A stretch of 29,268 nt of DNA. Source: a virus. Shown here piece after piece: positions 14,693 to 20,949 of this stretch (the stretch's first letter is position 1; every line of letters begins with the position of its first letter). The notes beneath the pieces are model-generated. The model saw nothing but the letters and a program-made list of their open reading frames with translations. It did no database searches and was not told the DNA's origin. Both the position numbers and the translations under genes were made by a program. The stretch covers positions 1-29,268 of the IMG/VR virus record IMGVR_UViG_3300017706_000375; one strand, given 5' to 3'.

Positions 14693-15032
14693 TACTGTCT
14701 TTTGGTTCTAAGTTTATATCTAGAATATCAAACTGATCTTCATACATTTTTAGTTTGCGTTGCAACTGTTGTATAGTCAGCTTGAGATCTGCATTCTTCG
14801 CTTGAGCCTCCCAGATCATTGGCTCTACTTCTTCAACTAGATCTACACATGCATCAATAGCACCGTAGATGCTAACTAGGTCTAAAAAAATATCTAGCTC
14901 ATGACTATTCTCTGAGGTGTCCGCAGGTCTTAACGCTTGAGCTATTTCCATTAGATCACGATTCTTAGCTCGTAACCAGAGTAATGTCATAGATCTACCC
15001 ATTCCTTTTTCTTTGAGTTCAATGTAGTTCAT
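14685..15032 (-). CDS. Hypothetical protein with C-terminal coiled coil (115 aa)
   Basis: A 115-aa acidic helical protein (MNYIELKEKGMGRSMTLLWL...). The last third (AKNADLKLTIQQLQRKLKMY) has heptad spacing typical of a coiled coil. It lies between the helicase-like ATPase (4-base gap) and the DnaA domain-IV protein (8-base overlap). That position suggests a replication accessory or adaptor, for example between initiator and helicase, but there is no direct motif for this. Confidence 0.6.
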   Translation of the reverse strand: MNYIELKEKGMGRSMTLLWLRAKNRDLMEIAQALRPADTSENSHELDIFLDLVSIYGAIDACVDLVEEVEPMIWEAQAKNADLKLTIQQLQRKLKMYEDQFDILDINLEPKDSND

Positions 15033-15036
15033 TTTC

Positions 15037-15954
15037 TTAAAATGGGAAATTAGATTGTTTTGTTTCCTTTTTCATGATCAGATTCTGTCCATCAATTTCA
15101 AATCCTACATTGCTAGGCAAACTGCGTAACCTTATAGGTTCATCTTTACTGGTTGGTTTACCACCAGTTTCTATCTCTTTGATCTTAGCCACATGTATAT
15201 GTGAGTACATCCACTCAGTAGGGTGTGCAACATAGCGGTGTATGATCAGCATGGAATCAGAGCGGTTACTATGCTTACCCCCACCCTCAACATCAGACAT
15301 GCTAGGAGGTATTGGCAAACCTGCATACTCATGTGATGCAGGATGCTTTTTTCTTAATGCCTCTGTAACAGCATGAACACATAGCCAGATAGAAACCTGC
15401 CGATCCTTACACCAGTTTCTAAAGTGTGTAAGTACCTCGTAATCGTATTCATGACCGCCCAGAGATTTGTACATCTCTTTGTCTTTTGCCAGTGAGTTGT
15501 ATGGATCAATCATGAACCCATCAAACTCATGCTGTATGTGCAGATCAGTTGCCTCTTCTATGAGATCATTGTAGGTGTACATTTTCTGCTCTGAATCTAT
15601 AATAACGAAATAGCGTTGCATAAAATTCATGGCACTCTGTAACTCTTCTTGCGTTGATCCCTGCAACACCTTACCCAGATAAAACTCCGAGATCTTTGTA
15701 GCTATGCTAGAGGCTGTATTTTCACTTGAGTATACCAACCATACCATATTATTTTTAAGGCTCTGTAAGACCATTAAAAACAGCACTACGGTGGTCTTAC
15801 CTACATTAGCATGACCTAGCACTATATTAAGGTCAGCTTTTTTAAAAACGAAATGGGTATCTATTCTATGGTGTCCAAACTCATATCCAGTTGTTACCTT
15901 ACCTCTTCTGATCAGATCTAGTTGAGATTGTAATGATGCGAATGATATAATCAT
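15037..15954 (-). CDS. RecA-fold ATPase, DnaB-like replicative helicase
   Basis: A 305-aa protein. Walker A GHANVGKTT lies at residues 47-55, a Walker B-like strand FDGFMIDPYNS with D150 at 144-154, and the WLCVHAVTEALRK strand with H194 at 190-202, as in the C-terminal ATPase of DnaB/RepA-type hexameric helicases and AAA_25-like proteins. There is no DnaB N-terminal domain. It probably unwinds the phage fork or loads replication proteins. It starts downstream of a terminator (15972-16003) and ends with the unusual tail NFPF, similar in style to SSB C-terminal tips. Confidence 0.8.
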   Translation of the reverse strand: MIISFASLQSQLDLIRRGKVTTGYEFGHHRIDTHFVFKKADLNIVLGHANVGKTTVVLFLMVLQSLKNNMVWLVYSSENTASSIATKISEFYLGKVLQGSTQEELQSAMNFMQRYFVIIDSEQKMYTYNDLIEEATDLHIQHEFDGFMIDPYNSLAKDKEMYKSLGGHEYDYEVLTHFRNWCKDRQVSIWLCVHAVTEALRKKHPASHEYAGLPIPPSMSDVEGGGKHSNRSDSMLIIHRYVAHPTEWMYSHIHVAKIKEIETGGKPTSKDEPIRLRSLPSNVGFEIDGQNLIMKKETKQSNFPF

Positions 15955-15971
15955 GTATTGGTTTTAATTGT

Positions 15972-16003
15972 AAAAAAAAAGGAGGTGCTTTTATTGCACC
16001 CCC
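15972..16003 (-). terminator. Intrinsic terminator after the SSB-like gene
   Basis: The minus strand forms a GGGGGTGC/GCACCTCC stem (one G-T pair) with a 7-base loop, followed by nine T. It begins 11 bases after the stop codon of the SSB-like gene and lies before the helicase gene, so it may attenuate transcription within the replication block. Confidence 0.8.
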
Positions 16004-16013
16004 CTATGTTCAT

Positions 16014-16550
16014 CTAGAATGGCAAACCATCCTCTGCCACCTCAGCGGTAACTTTTACTTTCTCTCTGTCTTGAAAATGATCAGCATGTGTAGCTCCAGA
16101 TGTATCTGGATCTTTGCCCAGTACCCAGTTCACCATGCGCTCTGCATTCTCTAGAATAATAGCCAGATCCTTACCACCTATCTCAGCTGATGCTTTTAAA
16201 GCTGTCTGGCGAACGATCAGCTCATCTTTGGAGGTATGTGTAGTTAGCTTTGTTCCAAACGCTTTAGATGTACTTGCAGGAGCATCAGCTACTGGTTTGT
16301 AATCATAGTCTGGATTGCTAGGTTTGATCGTATAAAACATTTTGTCGTTATACATCTTACCAGTAATAGCATAGGTGGCTTCTTGACCTACCCTAAACTT
16401 ATCCTGCGTTTCACTTTTGGAATTATACTTTCCATTATCACCGTTTGCAAAGGTGATGTAATAACCATACAGAGTTCCGTACTGGCTCTCATATGGCTTG
16501 TTCGTAGGTACTACTTTAGTAACCTCACTGATCTTCGTTGGTGTTTCCAT
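16014..16550 (-). CDS. Single-stranded DNA-binding-like protein
   Basis: A 178-aa protein. The first about 90 residues are beta-rich (YGTLYGYYITFANGDNGKYN, RVGQEATYAITGKMY), compatible with an OB-like fold, and the C-terminus is acidic and ends EDGLPF, very like the DDIPF tip through which SSBs recruit partner proteins. It would protect ssDNA during replication or recombination. The start overlaps the RusA-like gene by 26 bases, and a strong terminator follows the stop. Alternative: a phage annealing or accessory protein with the same tail. Confidence 0.65.
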   Translation of the reverse strand: METPTKISEVTKVVPTNKPYESQYGTLYGYYITFANGDNGKYNSKSETQDKFRVGQEATYAITGKMYNDKMFYTIKPSNPDYDYKPVADAPASTSKAFGTKLTTHTSKDELIVRQTALKASAEIGGKDLAIILENAERMVNWVLGKDPDTSGATHADHFQDREKVKVTAEVAEDGLPF

Positions 16551-16929
16551 GTGTTTTAGTTTTTAATGGATTAAACAAATCTACTTTAACGATACAAAAA
16601 TTCTTATCAACCTCGCTGTCAAATTTGATACGCAACTCTTTGTAGTATTTAGGGCTGTCATCATAAACATATCCCAGATCCACAAGTGTATCAGCAACAA
16701 ACTTTGAAACAAGTACAACATTATCCACATCAAGCCTACTATTATAAGCGATCCTAATGCGAATAGATTCTGCGTAATAATGGTCATAACCATCCAATGC
16801 GGTTTCAACCTCTTTTTTATACGCATCTTTAACTTTCTTGCGGTATGTCCAATGTTTCCCACTGTATAAACTATTTAGGGAAATTGTCTTTGGTAAGATC
16901 AATTCCAGTGTTATCATTTTCTCTATCAT
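16525..16929 (-). CDS. RusA-like Holliday junction resolvase
   Basis: A 134-aa protein beginning with the RusA-type strand MITLELILPKTISLNSLYSG. The active-site pattern is clear: RLDVDNVVLVSK with D67, D69 and K76, followed by YVYDDSP with D90/D91, the spacing of E. coli RusA acidic residues and lysine. It resolves branched recombination intermediates before packaging. ATG 16929 (used here) or ATG 16917 could be the start; the second puts the conserved strand right at the N-terminus. It overlaps the DUF3310-like gene by 47-59 bases and the SSB-like gene by 26. Confidence 0.85.
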   Translation of the reverse strand: MIEKMITLELILPKTISLNSLYSGKHWTYRKKVKDAYKKEVETALDGYDHYYAESIRIRIAYNSRLDVDNVVLVSKFVADTLVDLGYVYDDSPKYYKELRIKFDSEVDKNFCIVKVDLFNPLKTKTHGNTNEDQ

Positions 16930-17221
16930 ACCCTAGATATTCCAGTTCCTTATTTAAGTGATCCATAGCTTTTATGATGTCATTCACTATCGGATTGTCT
17001 GGCTTCTTACCTGCCCTTAAAAGGTAGGCAATCGCCACACCTATATTATAACTATCCCTTGAGAAATCCATACATACATCAAACGCCTCTATGCCTTTGT
17101 ATTTACCCACATAGTAGGCAGGAGTATTAAACGCCTTTTGGTTGGTAGAGGTAGGGCTTTTGATCGGGGATTCCGAAGTGGAGGTATAGGTGGTTGTATA
17201 CTGTTTGTCTGTTACACTCAT
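16871..17221 (-). CDS. DUF3310-like protein (116 aa)
   Basis: A 116-aa protein. The C-terminal half has the DUF3310 pattern, with GKYKGIEAFDVCMDFSRDSY, then NIGVAIAYLLRAGKKPDNPI and DIIKAMDHLNKELE. DUF3310 domains are common beside phage nucleotide-metabolism and replication genes and are sometimes labelled nucleotide kinase, but the biochemical role is not settled. The first 35 residues are Ser/Thr-rich and look unstructured. It overlaps its neighbours on both sides in the early operon. Confidence 0.75.
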   Translation of the reverse strand: MSVTDKQYTTTYTSTSESPIKSPTSTNQKAFNTPAYYVGKYKGIEAFDVCMDFSRDSYNIGVAIAYLLRAGKKPDNPIVNDIIKAMDHLNKELEYLGYDRENDNTGIDLTKDNFPK

Positions 17222-17430
17222 AATTCTCTGGGTATTGAATTTCTTTCGGCTTCATGGGCTAGAATATATTGGTGGATCATCAGATCAACTGTTTCTGGAG
17301 CTAGGTTCTTCAAGCTGTGATTTCTGTATGACCAATTCATTACATGATCCAATCTAGTTTTTAAGGATTTAACCTCAGCCTCTAAAACATCTATATACAG
17401 ATCTCTATCGTAGTTTCTATTTACACTCAT
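17218..17430 (-). CDS. Hypothetical early protein (70 aa)
   Basis: A 70-aa charged helical protein (MSVNRNYDRDLYIDVLEAEV), with a probable short coiled coil near residues 10-30. No family recognised. Start and stop overlap the neighbouring genes by 4 bases each (ATGA type), so it is part of the first early operon. Confidence 0.6.
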   Translation of the reverse strand: MSVNRNYDRDLYIDVLEAEVKSLKTRLDHVMNWSYRNHSLKNLAPETVDLMIHQYILAHEAERNSIPREL

Positions 17431-17654
17431 ATCCCCAGTACATAATTAGTTGATTCATCAATGATCATCTCATACCAGTCATTGGTATGTGCAGGTTTAC
17501 TTCTGGTAGTTTGATTAACTGCCCATGCGGTTAGTGCAAAATACTGATCTACTTGTAGATCCTTAACAGCATCAAAAAATCTACCCTGCAATGTATGTGG
17601 GCATTTTGTTAATAGCCATGCCAGATGCTCGGCATGTTGATAATCTTTGTTCAT
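17427..17654 (-). CDS. First early-operon protein (75 aa), unknown
   Basis: A 75-aa protein (MNKDYQHAEHLAWLLTKCPH), helical, with no recognised domain. It is the first gene after the 232-base spacer and has a promoter candidate (17683-17713) and the TTAACCAA leader 12 bases before its ATG, so it is probably among the first genes expressed after infection. First early genes of phages often act on host functions; no evidence here says which. Confidence 0.65.
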   Translation of the reverse strand: MNKDYQHAEHLAWLLTKCPHTLQGRFFDAVKDLQVDQYFALTAWAVNQTTRSKPAHTNDWYEMIIDESTNYVLGI

Positions 17655-17666
17655 AATAATTGTGAG

Positions 17667-17674
17667 TTGGTTAA
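17667..17674 (-). promoter_or_regulatory. TTAACCAA leader motif before ATG 17654
   Basis: TTAACCAA on the minus strand, 12 bases before the ATG and close to the predicted transcription start of the early promoter candidate. Shared with the leaders of the genes at 8186 and 12464. Confidence 0.4.
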
Positions 17675-17682
17675 TAATATCT

Positions 17683-17713
17683 CTAAGGTAATCAGATCAG
17701 ACTTATTAACAAG
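17683..17713 (-). promoter_or_regulatory. Early promoter candidate, Bacteroidetes type
   Basis: The minus strand has CTTG (17710-17713), 19 bases, then TACCTTAG (17683-17690), one mismatch from the -7 consensus TAnnTTTG. Transcription would start near 17675, giving a leader of about 20 bases before ATG 17654. Less exact than the promoter at 8228-8260. Confidence 0.45.
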
Positions 17714-17780
17714 TAGGTGAATAAAAAGTTATTAACATGACTTGCGTACCTTATATAAGTATATATATTCTATATATCTA

Positions 17781-17820
17781 TATACTATATGCTACTCTAT
17801 AAGAGTAGCTATATAGTATA
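17781..17820. repeat. Long inverted repeat (hairpin/cruciform)
   Basis: The inner arms GCTACTCT (17791-17798) and AGAGTAGC (17802-17809) pair perfectly around a 3-base loop. The outer arms TATACTATAT and TATATAGTATA continue the pairing with a single bulged base, giving about 18 bp in total. There is no adjacent T-run on the minus strand, so it is not an ordinary terminator. Confidence 0.8.
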
Positions 17821-17828
17821 GTATATAT

Positions 17829-17862
17829 AAAAAAAAAGAGGCTAGTGCATAAGCACCGCCTC
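17829..17862 (-). terminator. Intrinsic terminator after the holin gene
   Basis: The minus strand forms a stem GAGGCGGTGC / GCACTAGCCTC (one internal irregularity) with loop TTAT, followed by nine T. It lies 24 bases beyond the holin stop codon and ends the structural/lysis transcript. Confidence 0.8.
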
Positions 17863-17886
17863 CTTTTATCATTAACCAACCTAGAT

Positions 17887-18246
17887 CTATCTGATTCTCT
17901 TATCCACAGATCTAACTGCAAAGTAACCACCTACAACCGTAACTGACAACATATTCCACAAACTTATCCATGATTCATCAACACTGAGGTAGCCCATACC
18001 ATCAAAGAAAGTACACACTACCAGAAAGCCTACCACCGTTATCAATGTCAGTGGGCGTACATTCTTGCTTAACCAACTGTCGCTAGTCATGTCAGCTTTC
18101 CATCTCTTGCTGATCTCAGCCTCAATGTTAGCTTTCATTTCAGCTTTCTCTTCTGGAGTAGATACAAAGCGATCTACAACATTAGCTACTGCCTCTATCG
18201 TTTCTTTTGCTCCCCCTGCGAATATCTTTCTTATTGGATTTCCCAT
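17887..18246 (-). CDS. Holin of the gene-transfer-agent/3TM type
   Basis: A 119-aa protein with start chosen at ATG 18246 (MGNPIRKIFAGGAKETIEAV); a longer frame to 18306 would overlap the 33-aa gene and lacks family support. It has an amphipathic N-terminal half with STPEEKAEMKANIEAEI, then SDSWLSKNVRPLTLITVVGF and a second hydrophobic segment (SLWNMLSVTVVGGYFAVRS), matching the 3TM holin family PF11351. It would permeabilise the inner membrane so the endolysin reaches peptidoglycan. It lies two genes after the spanin-like protein. A perfect DnaA-box sequence lies within its last codons. Confidence 0.8.
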   Translation of the reverse strand: MGNPIRKIFAGGAKETIEAVANVVDRFVSTPEEKAEMKANIEAEISKRWKADMTSDSWLSKNVRPLTLITVVGFLVVCTFFDGMGYLSVDESWISLWNMLSVTVVGGYFAVRSVDKRIR

Positions 18247-18293
18247 TACATGTGTTTTTACATTTGCATTCTTTTGGCTCAGTGGCGCAATAC

Positions 18294-18395
18294 TTATGAG
18301 CCACAAGCCTCACATTCTGGGTTATCTATACTGCACTGTACTGGTTGTTCAGCGGTTTCCAGTTCCGCTATGAAATCATTAAAGCTGTCAGACAT
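18294..18395 (-). CDS. Small Cys-containing peptide, 33 aa
   Basis: A 33-codon frame from ATG 18395 (MSDSFNDFIAELETAEQPVQ) to TAA 18294-18296, ending CSIDNPECEACGS. Acidic, with three Cys. Its ATG overlaps the last 8 bases of the 97-aa gene upstream, a coupled arrangement, and the holin start follows 47 bases later. Similar short acidic Cys-ending peptides occur near lysis genes of Bacteroidetes phages as I recall; function unknown. Confidence 0.55.
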   Translation of the reverse strand: MSDSFNDFIAELETAEQPVQCSIDNPECEACGS

Positions 18396-18681
18396 TTTTG
18401 AGCCTATCGTTTTCTTTGGTCAAGTAGAGTACCTCAGTTTCTAGCCTACCAACTTTTGCCGTAAGTGTAATCACTTGGGCGTTGCTCTCCTCTAGCAAGG
18501 TTTCTAAGCGGAGAACTCTTTGTTTTAGGTCATCGCGAAATTGGACTGTATCATTTTGCATTAGATCTTGATTTTTATCGGCTGATTTAGCCTTTAATCT
18601 TGCCTCTAAGTATTTCCAGATCCCTGCACTTCCTACAACAGTCAGTACGGTAACTAAAATTTGAACTACACCTTGATCCAT
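18388..18681 (-). CDS. Membrane-anchored coiled-coil protein (possible spanin or holin partner, 97 aa)
   Basis: A 97-aa protein with one N-terminal membrane segment (VVQILVTVLTVVGSAGIWKY, residues 4-23) and a long charged coiled coil to the C-terminus (VLRLETLLEESNAQVITLT, KVGRLETEVLYLTKEN). This architecture resembles i-spanins or small phage lysis-accessory proteins. It lies in the lysis block between a multi-pass membrane protein and the holin. Spanin function is a guess from topology and neighbours; no o-spanin lipoprotein with a lipobox was found. Confidence 0.65.
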   Translation of the reverse strand: MDQGVVQILVTVLTVVGSAGIWKYLEARLKAKSADKNQDLMQNDTVQFRDDLKQRVLRLETLLEESNAQVITLTAKVGRLETEVLYLTKENDRLKNV

Positions 18682-18683
18682 TA

Positions 18684-19067
18684 TTATTTATTCCTTGCTA
18701 GTTTTTCTTTATATACTCTGATCACATTCCATACTGACATAAGGAATATAATACACCACCCTACACTAGATCCTTTTAGAGATCCCACACTGTAAAGATT
18801 TTCAATAGTTAATAATGCAATCACACTGGCGAACTGCACTGCCCTTAGTCTATGTTCTAGACATCCAGAAAATAAGGCACTCCATAATTGATACAACCCT
18901 GCACTCATTGCAATACCTATGAATAGGTAACTCGTAGTGTGCATGTCCGTTACCAATGTACATGGTAACGCAACAGTATGGCATAATCCAATCATGACCT
19001 CATTAGGCTCACTGTCAGAGTATAAGAATATATCCTTAGCTCGTTTTAACCCTTGTGATTTTCCCAT
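18684..19067 (-). CDS. Multi-pass membrane protein in the lysis block (127 aa)
   Basis: A 127-aa protein with about three hydrophobic segments (residues about 25-42, 46-66 and 98-115) and a basic C-terminus (RVYKEKLARNK). It overlaps the endolysin gene by 22 bases and is 2 bases before the coiled-coil membrane protein. It may be a second holin or antiholin, judged only from topology and location. Confidence 0.6.
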   Translation of the reverse strand: MGKSQGLKRAKDIFLYSDSEPNEVMIGLCHTVALPCTLVTDMHTTSYLFIGIAMSAGLYQLWSALFSGCLEHRLRAVQFASVIALLTIENLYSVGSLKGSSVGWCIIFLMSVWNVIRVYKEKLARNK

Positions 19068-19507
19068 AACTCATACTTAGTTTTACCGTTTAATTTATAA
19101 GCCTTGAGTATTTGATTTCTGTTATCAGCTCCTACATAAGAAACATGAACCCATGATGGGTTCTGATCAGTTCCAAATTCCCAGATTAATTGATCAAAGC
19201 TGAGGTGATCTTTTATGTAGTTAAAAACTGCATAATTCTCATCACCATTATCTAGATCTAAAGCATTGCCCTCACAATGCTGTGATCTAGAACTGCCACC
19301 TATTAGATCATTTAATTCTTTTGATCTGTACCCAGAGCTTACAAATAATGGACTGCCCAAAAAATTTCTTACTGGTTGGAAAATATACTCTGCTATTCTC
19401 TTTAGGTTTATGCTGTGTTCCACCGTTGGAGTATTTGCAATTCCATGCCGTTGTGCAGTAGCAGATCTCACCGCTTCTGCAAGGGAAAGGTTTTTGGACA
19501 GTTTCAT
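19046..19507 (-). CDS. Peptidase M15 endolysin
   Basis: A 153-aa zinc peptidase (Peptidase_M15_3 type) that cleaves peptide links of peptidoglycan. Motifs: SSGYRSKELNDLIGG (57-71), SQHCEGNALDLD with H77 and D84 as zinc ligands (HxxGxAxD), and SWVHVSYV with H121 as the third ligand. There is no signal peptide, so release depends on the holin encoded downstream. Full length for the family. Its ATG overlaps the stop of the 53-aa gene as TAATG. Confidence 0.9.
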   Translation of the reverse strand: MKLSKNLSLAEAVRSATAQRHGIANTPTVEHSINLKRIAEYIFQPVRNFLGSPLFVSSGYRSKELNDLIGGSSRSQHCEGNALDLDNGDENYAVFNYIKDHLSFDQLIWEFGTDQNPSWVHVSYVGADNRNQILKAYKLNGKTKYELWENHKG

Positions 19508-19668
19508 TAGTCATTATTTATATAAGCACTACCGATGCCTTGATTCATTATATCACCATCACAGCAATCTACTGAATAGACATCACGATCTCTACACAAA
19601 CATCCTCTACGCCTACCCTTTGGTGAGGTACGGCTTGGAGTTTTAACTTTCTTGTTGTTGCTCATCAT
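19507..19668 (-). CDS. Small Cys-rich conserved protein, 53 aa
   Basis: ATG 19668 (a second ATG follows at once at 19665) to TAA 19507-19509. It has a basic N-terminus (SNNKKVKTPSRTSPKGRRR) followed by GCLCRDRDVYSVDCCDGD and GIGS. I recall similar short proteins with a CLC...CC core and GIG ending as frequent in Bacteroidetes phages; the four Cys may bind a metal or form disulfides. It overlaps the 84-aa gene upstream by 26 bases and the endolysin start by one base. Function unknown. Confidence 0.65.
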   Translation of the reverse strand: MMSNNKKVKTPSRTSPKGRRRGCLCRDRDVYSVDCCDGDIMNQGIGSAYINND

Positions 19669-19897
19669 CTACAAATTCACCAGTTTCAATACTGACATTT
19701 ATACTGCCGTATTTTTTCTCTAGTTTAGCACCTAATTTATCAAGCCTTTCCTGCATACCTTTGAACTGATCCATTGCTATTGCATGGGCAAAGTGTAGCT
19801 TAACTACTTCATCTTTTTGTTGCTTAGATTCTGCTACATAGCGTTGCAAATTCTCTAATTCTTTAGGCGTTAATTTCTTTCTGTTTTGTGTACTCAT
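19643..19897 (-). CDS. Hypothetical helical protein (84 aa)
   Basis: An 84-aa helical protein, MSTQNRKKLTPKELENLQRY, then KLHFAHAIAMDQFKGMQERL and EKKYGSINVSIETGEF near the C-terminus. Proteins with this pattern (LTPEEL..., YGSISINI) are common small genes in marine phages near tail or lysis genes, with no known function to me. It overlaps the 53-aa gene by 26 bases. Confidence 0.65.
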   Translation of the reverse strand: MSTQNRKKLTPKELENLQRYVAESKQQKDEVVKLHFAHAIAMDQFKGMQERLDKLGAKLEKKYGSINVSIETGEFVDDEQQQES

Positions 19898-19909
19898 TTT
19901 ATCTATTAT

Positions 19910-20044
19910 TTATTTATAAACTGTTTGGGTTTCCATCCATATTACACACTCTTCATGTGTTCCCATGAATGATGGGATACTGTCTACCAATACCTCATGT
20001 ATGGTTTCCTCTTCATTGTATGATTCTAGTTCTAGTAGTGGCAT
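19910..20044 (-). CDS. Small acidic hypothetical protein, 44 aa
   Basis: ATG 20044 (MPLLELESYNEEETIHEVLV) to TAA 19910-19912. Strongly acidic, one Cys. Its ATG overlaps the stop codon of the LamG-like gene as TAATG, and it fills the gap up to the 84-aa gene. The coupled start and clean open frame support it. Function unknown. Confidence 0.55.
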   Translation of the reverse strand: MPLLELESYNEEETIHEVLVDSIPSFMGTHEECVIWMETQTVYK

Positions 20045-20946
20045 TAGTAAGTAGCTGTATTACCATTAACGATTGAGCAGGTGTAAGCACCTGCACTATC
20101 ATTAGCGTTATTATTATCAAATGTCCATTCAGTGATCAAGCCACTACTCACTGTCTGTGAGCTGTCAGCTATTGTACCGCTATTATACAAGGTTGTAACC
20201 TCAGATCCAGATAATACTTTGTTATAGATCTTAATCTCATCATAATCTAAATTTGCATTACCTGCACTATTGGTGAGGTGTATGTTCTCACCTATCCTGC
20301 CCTTAGTGGCATTCATAGCGGTTCTAGTGCCACTATTTGCAATAGCCTGACTGGTTGCTTCAGTTGCGTTCCAATACATCTTAAAAGCGTTCCCTGCGTT
20401 TGTCTGGGATGCATCGTAGGTAATGGTGATCATGCAAAAGTTTTGTGATTGCACATTGCCTCTGTTTGTACTACTCCATCCAGAGCTGTTTACACCAGTT
20501 GCTGTCTGATTATCATGTAAAGCCCATTGGCGATCAAAATTGACTGAGTTGCTTCTGTACCTAGCAACTAACCTATTTAAGTTTTTACTGTATGTTAAAA
20601 ACATACGGTTGTTACCATTGGAATTTGTGTTACCAAAATTGTAAAGCAACTGATTCTGCTTAACACCTCTATTTCTTACCCACATACTAAAACTTAGATC
20701 TTGAGTAGTGTTAATGCTAAACGGTGCAGATCCAGTAGTACAGTTTATATAATCACCAGTGCCATCATTTTCATAGAATCTGGTGTTAGTGTATGCAGGT
20801 GCATTGCTAAAACCGTAAAATTCTTTCATGCCATGTGGTGCAGTCTTACTTGCTTCACCAGATAAAGTAGTTAAGGAGTAGCTACTACTCCCTAACTCAG
20901 TCTTTATATCGCTTATGCTGATTGCTCCAGAAGATTGTAAAGCCAT
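20044..20946 (-). CDS. LamG/concanavalin-like lectin appendage protein
   Basis: A 300-aa protein. The N-terminus (ALQSSGAISISDIKTELG, about 2-19) is an anchoring motif widely seen on marine phage structural proteins. Residues about 75-300 form a LamG-like jelly roll: DLSFSMWVRNRGVKQNQLLY, then FCMITITYDASQ and LDYDEIKIYNKVLSGSEV, a standard pattern of concanavalin-A-like domains. It likely sits on the virion surface and binds host polysaccharide. It is the last gene of the fibre set. Confidence 0.8.
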   Translation of the reverse strand: MALQSSGAISISDIKTELGSSSYSLTTLSGEASKTAPHGMKEFYGFSNAPAYTNTRFYENDGTGDYINCTTGSAPFSINTTQDLSFSMWVRNRGVKQNQLLYNFGNTNSNGNNRMFLTYSKNLNRLVARYRSNSVNFDRQWALHDNQTATGVNSSGWSSTNRGNVQSQNFCMITITYDASQTNAGNAFKMYWNATEATSQAIANSGTRTAMNATKGRIGENIHLTNSAGNANLDYDEIKIYNKVLSGSEVTTLYNSGTIADSSQTVSSGLITEWTFDNNNANDSAGAYTCSIVNGNTATY

Positions 20947-20949
20947 TAT

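Larger units (their letters stand above)
17655..17908. other. Candidate replication origin / early control region
   Basis: The largest noncoding stretch in the window (17655-17886), plus the end of the holin gene. It holds a terminator (17829-17862), a near-perfect 40-base inverted repeat (17781-17820), an almost pure A/T tract (17747-17790), three copies of GTTAATAA or its reverse (17670-17677, 17703-17710, 17729-17736), a DnaA-box-like TTATTCACC (minus, 17716-17724), a perfect box TTATCCACA (plus, 17900-17908, inside the holin gene) and a promoter candidate. AT-rich unwinding tract plus boxes beside the replication genes suggests an origin; not proven. Confidence 0.5.

Noticed and set aside
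16721-16729. Perfect TTATCCACA DnaA box
   Set aside because: It lies within RusA-like catalytic codons (DVDN) with no AT-rich tract, so it is best explained by coding sequence; it also warns that the match near 17900 could be chance.
16581-16862. 93-codon minus-strand frame inside the RusA-like gene
   Set aside because: The other frame has intact RusA active-site residues; this one shows no recognisable pattern.
18247-18306. Longer start of the holin (20 extra codons)
   Set aside because: The extension overlaps the coupled 33-aa gene and lacks the holin pattern; the family-like sequence begins at MGNPIRKIF.
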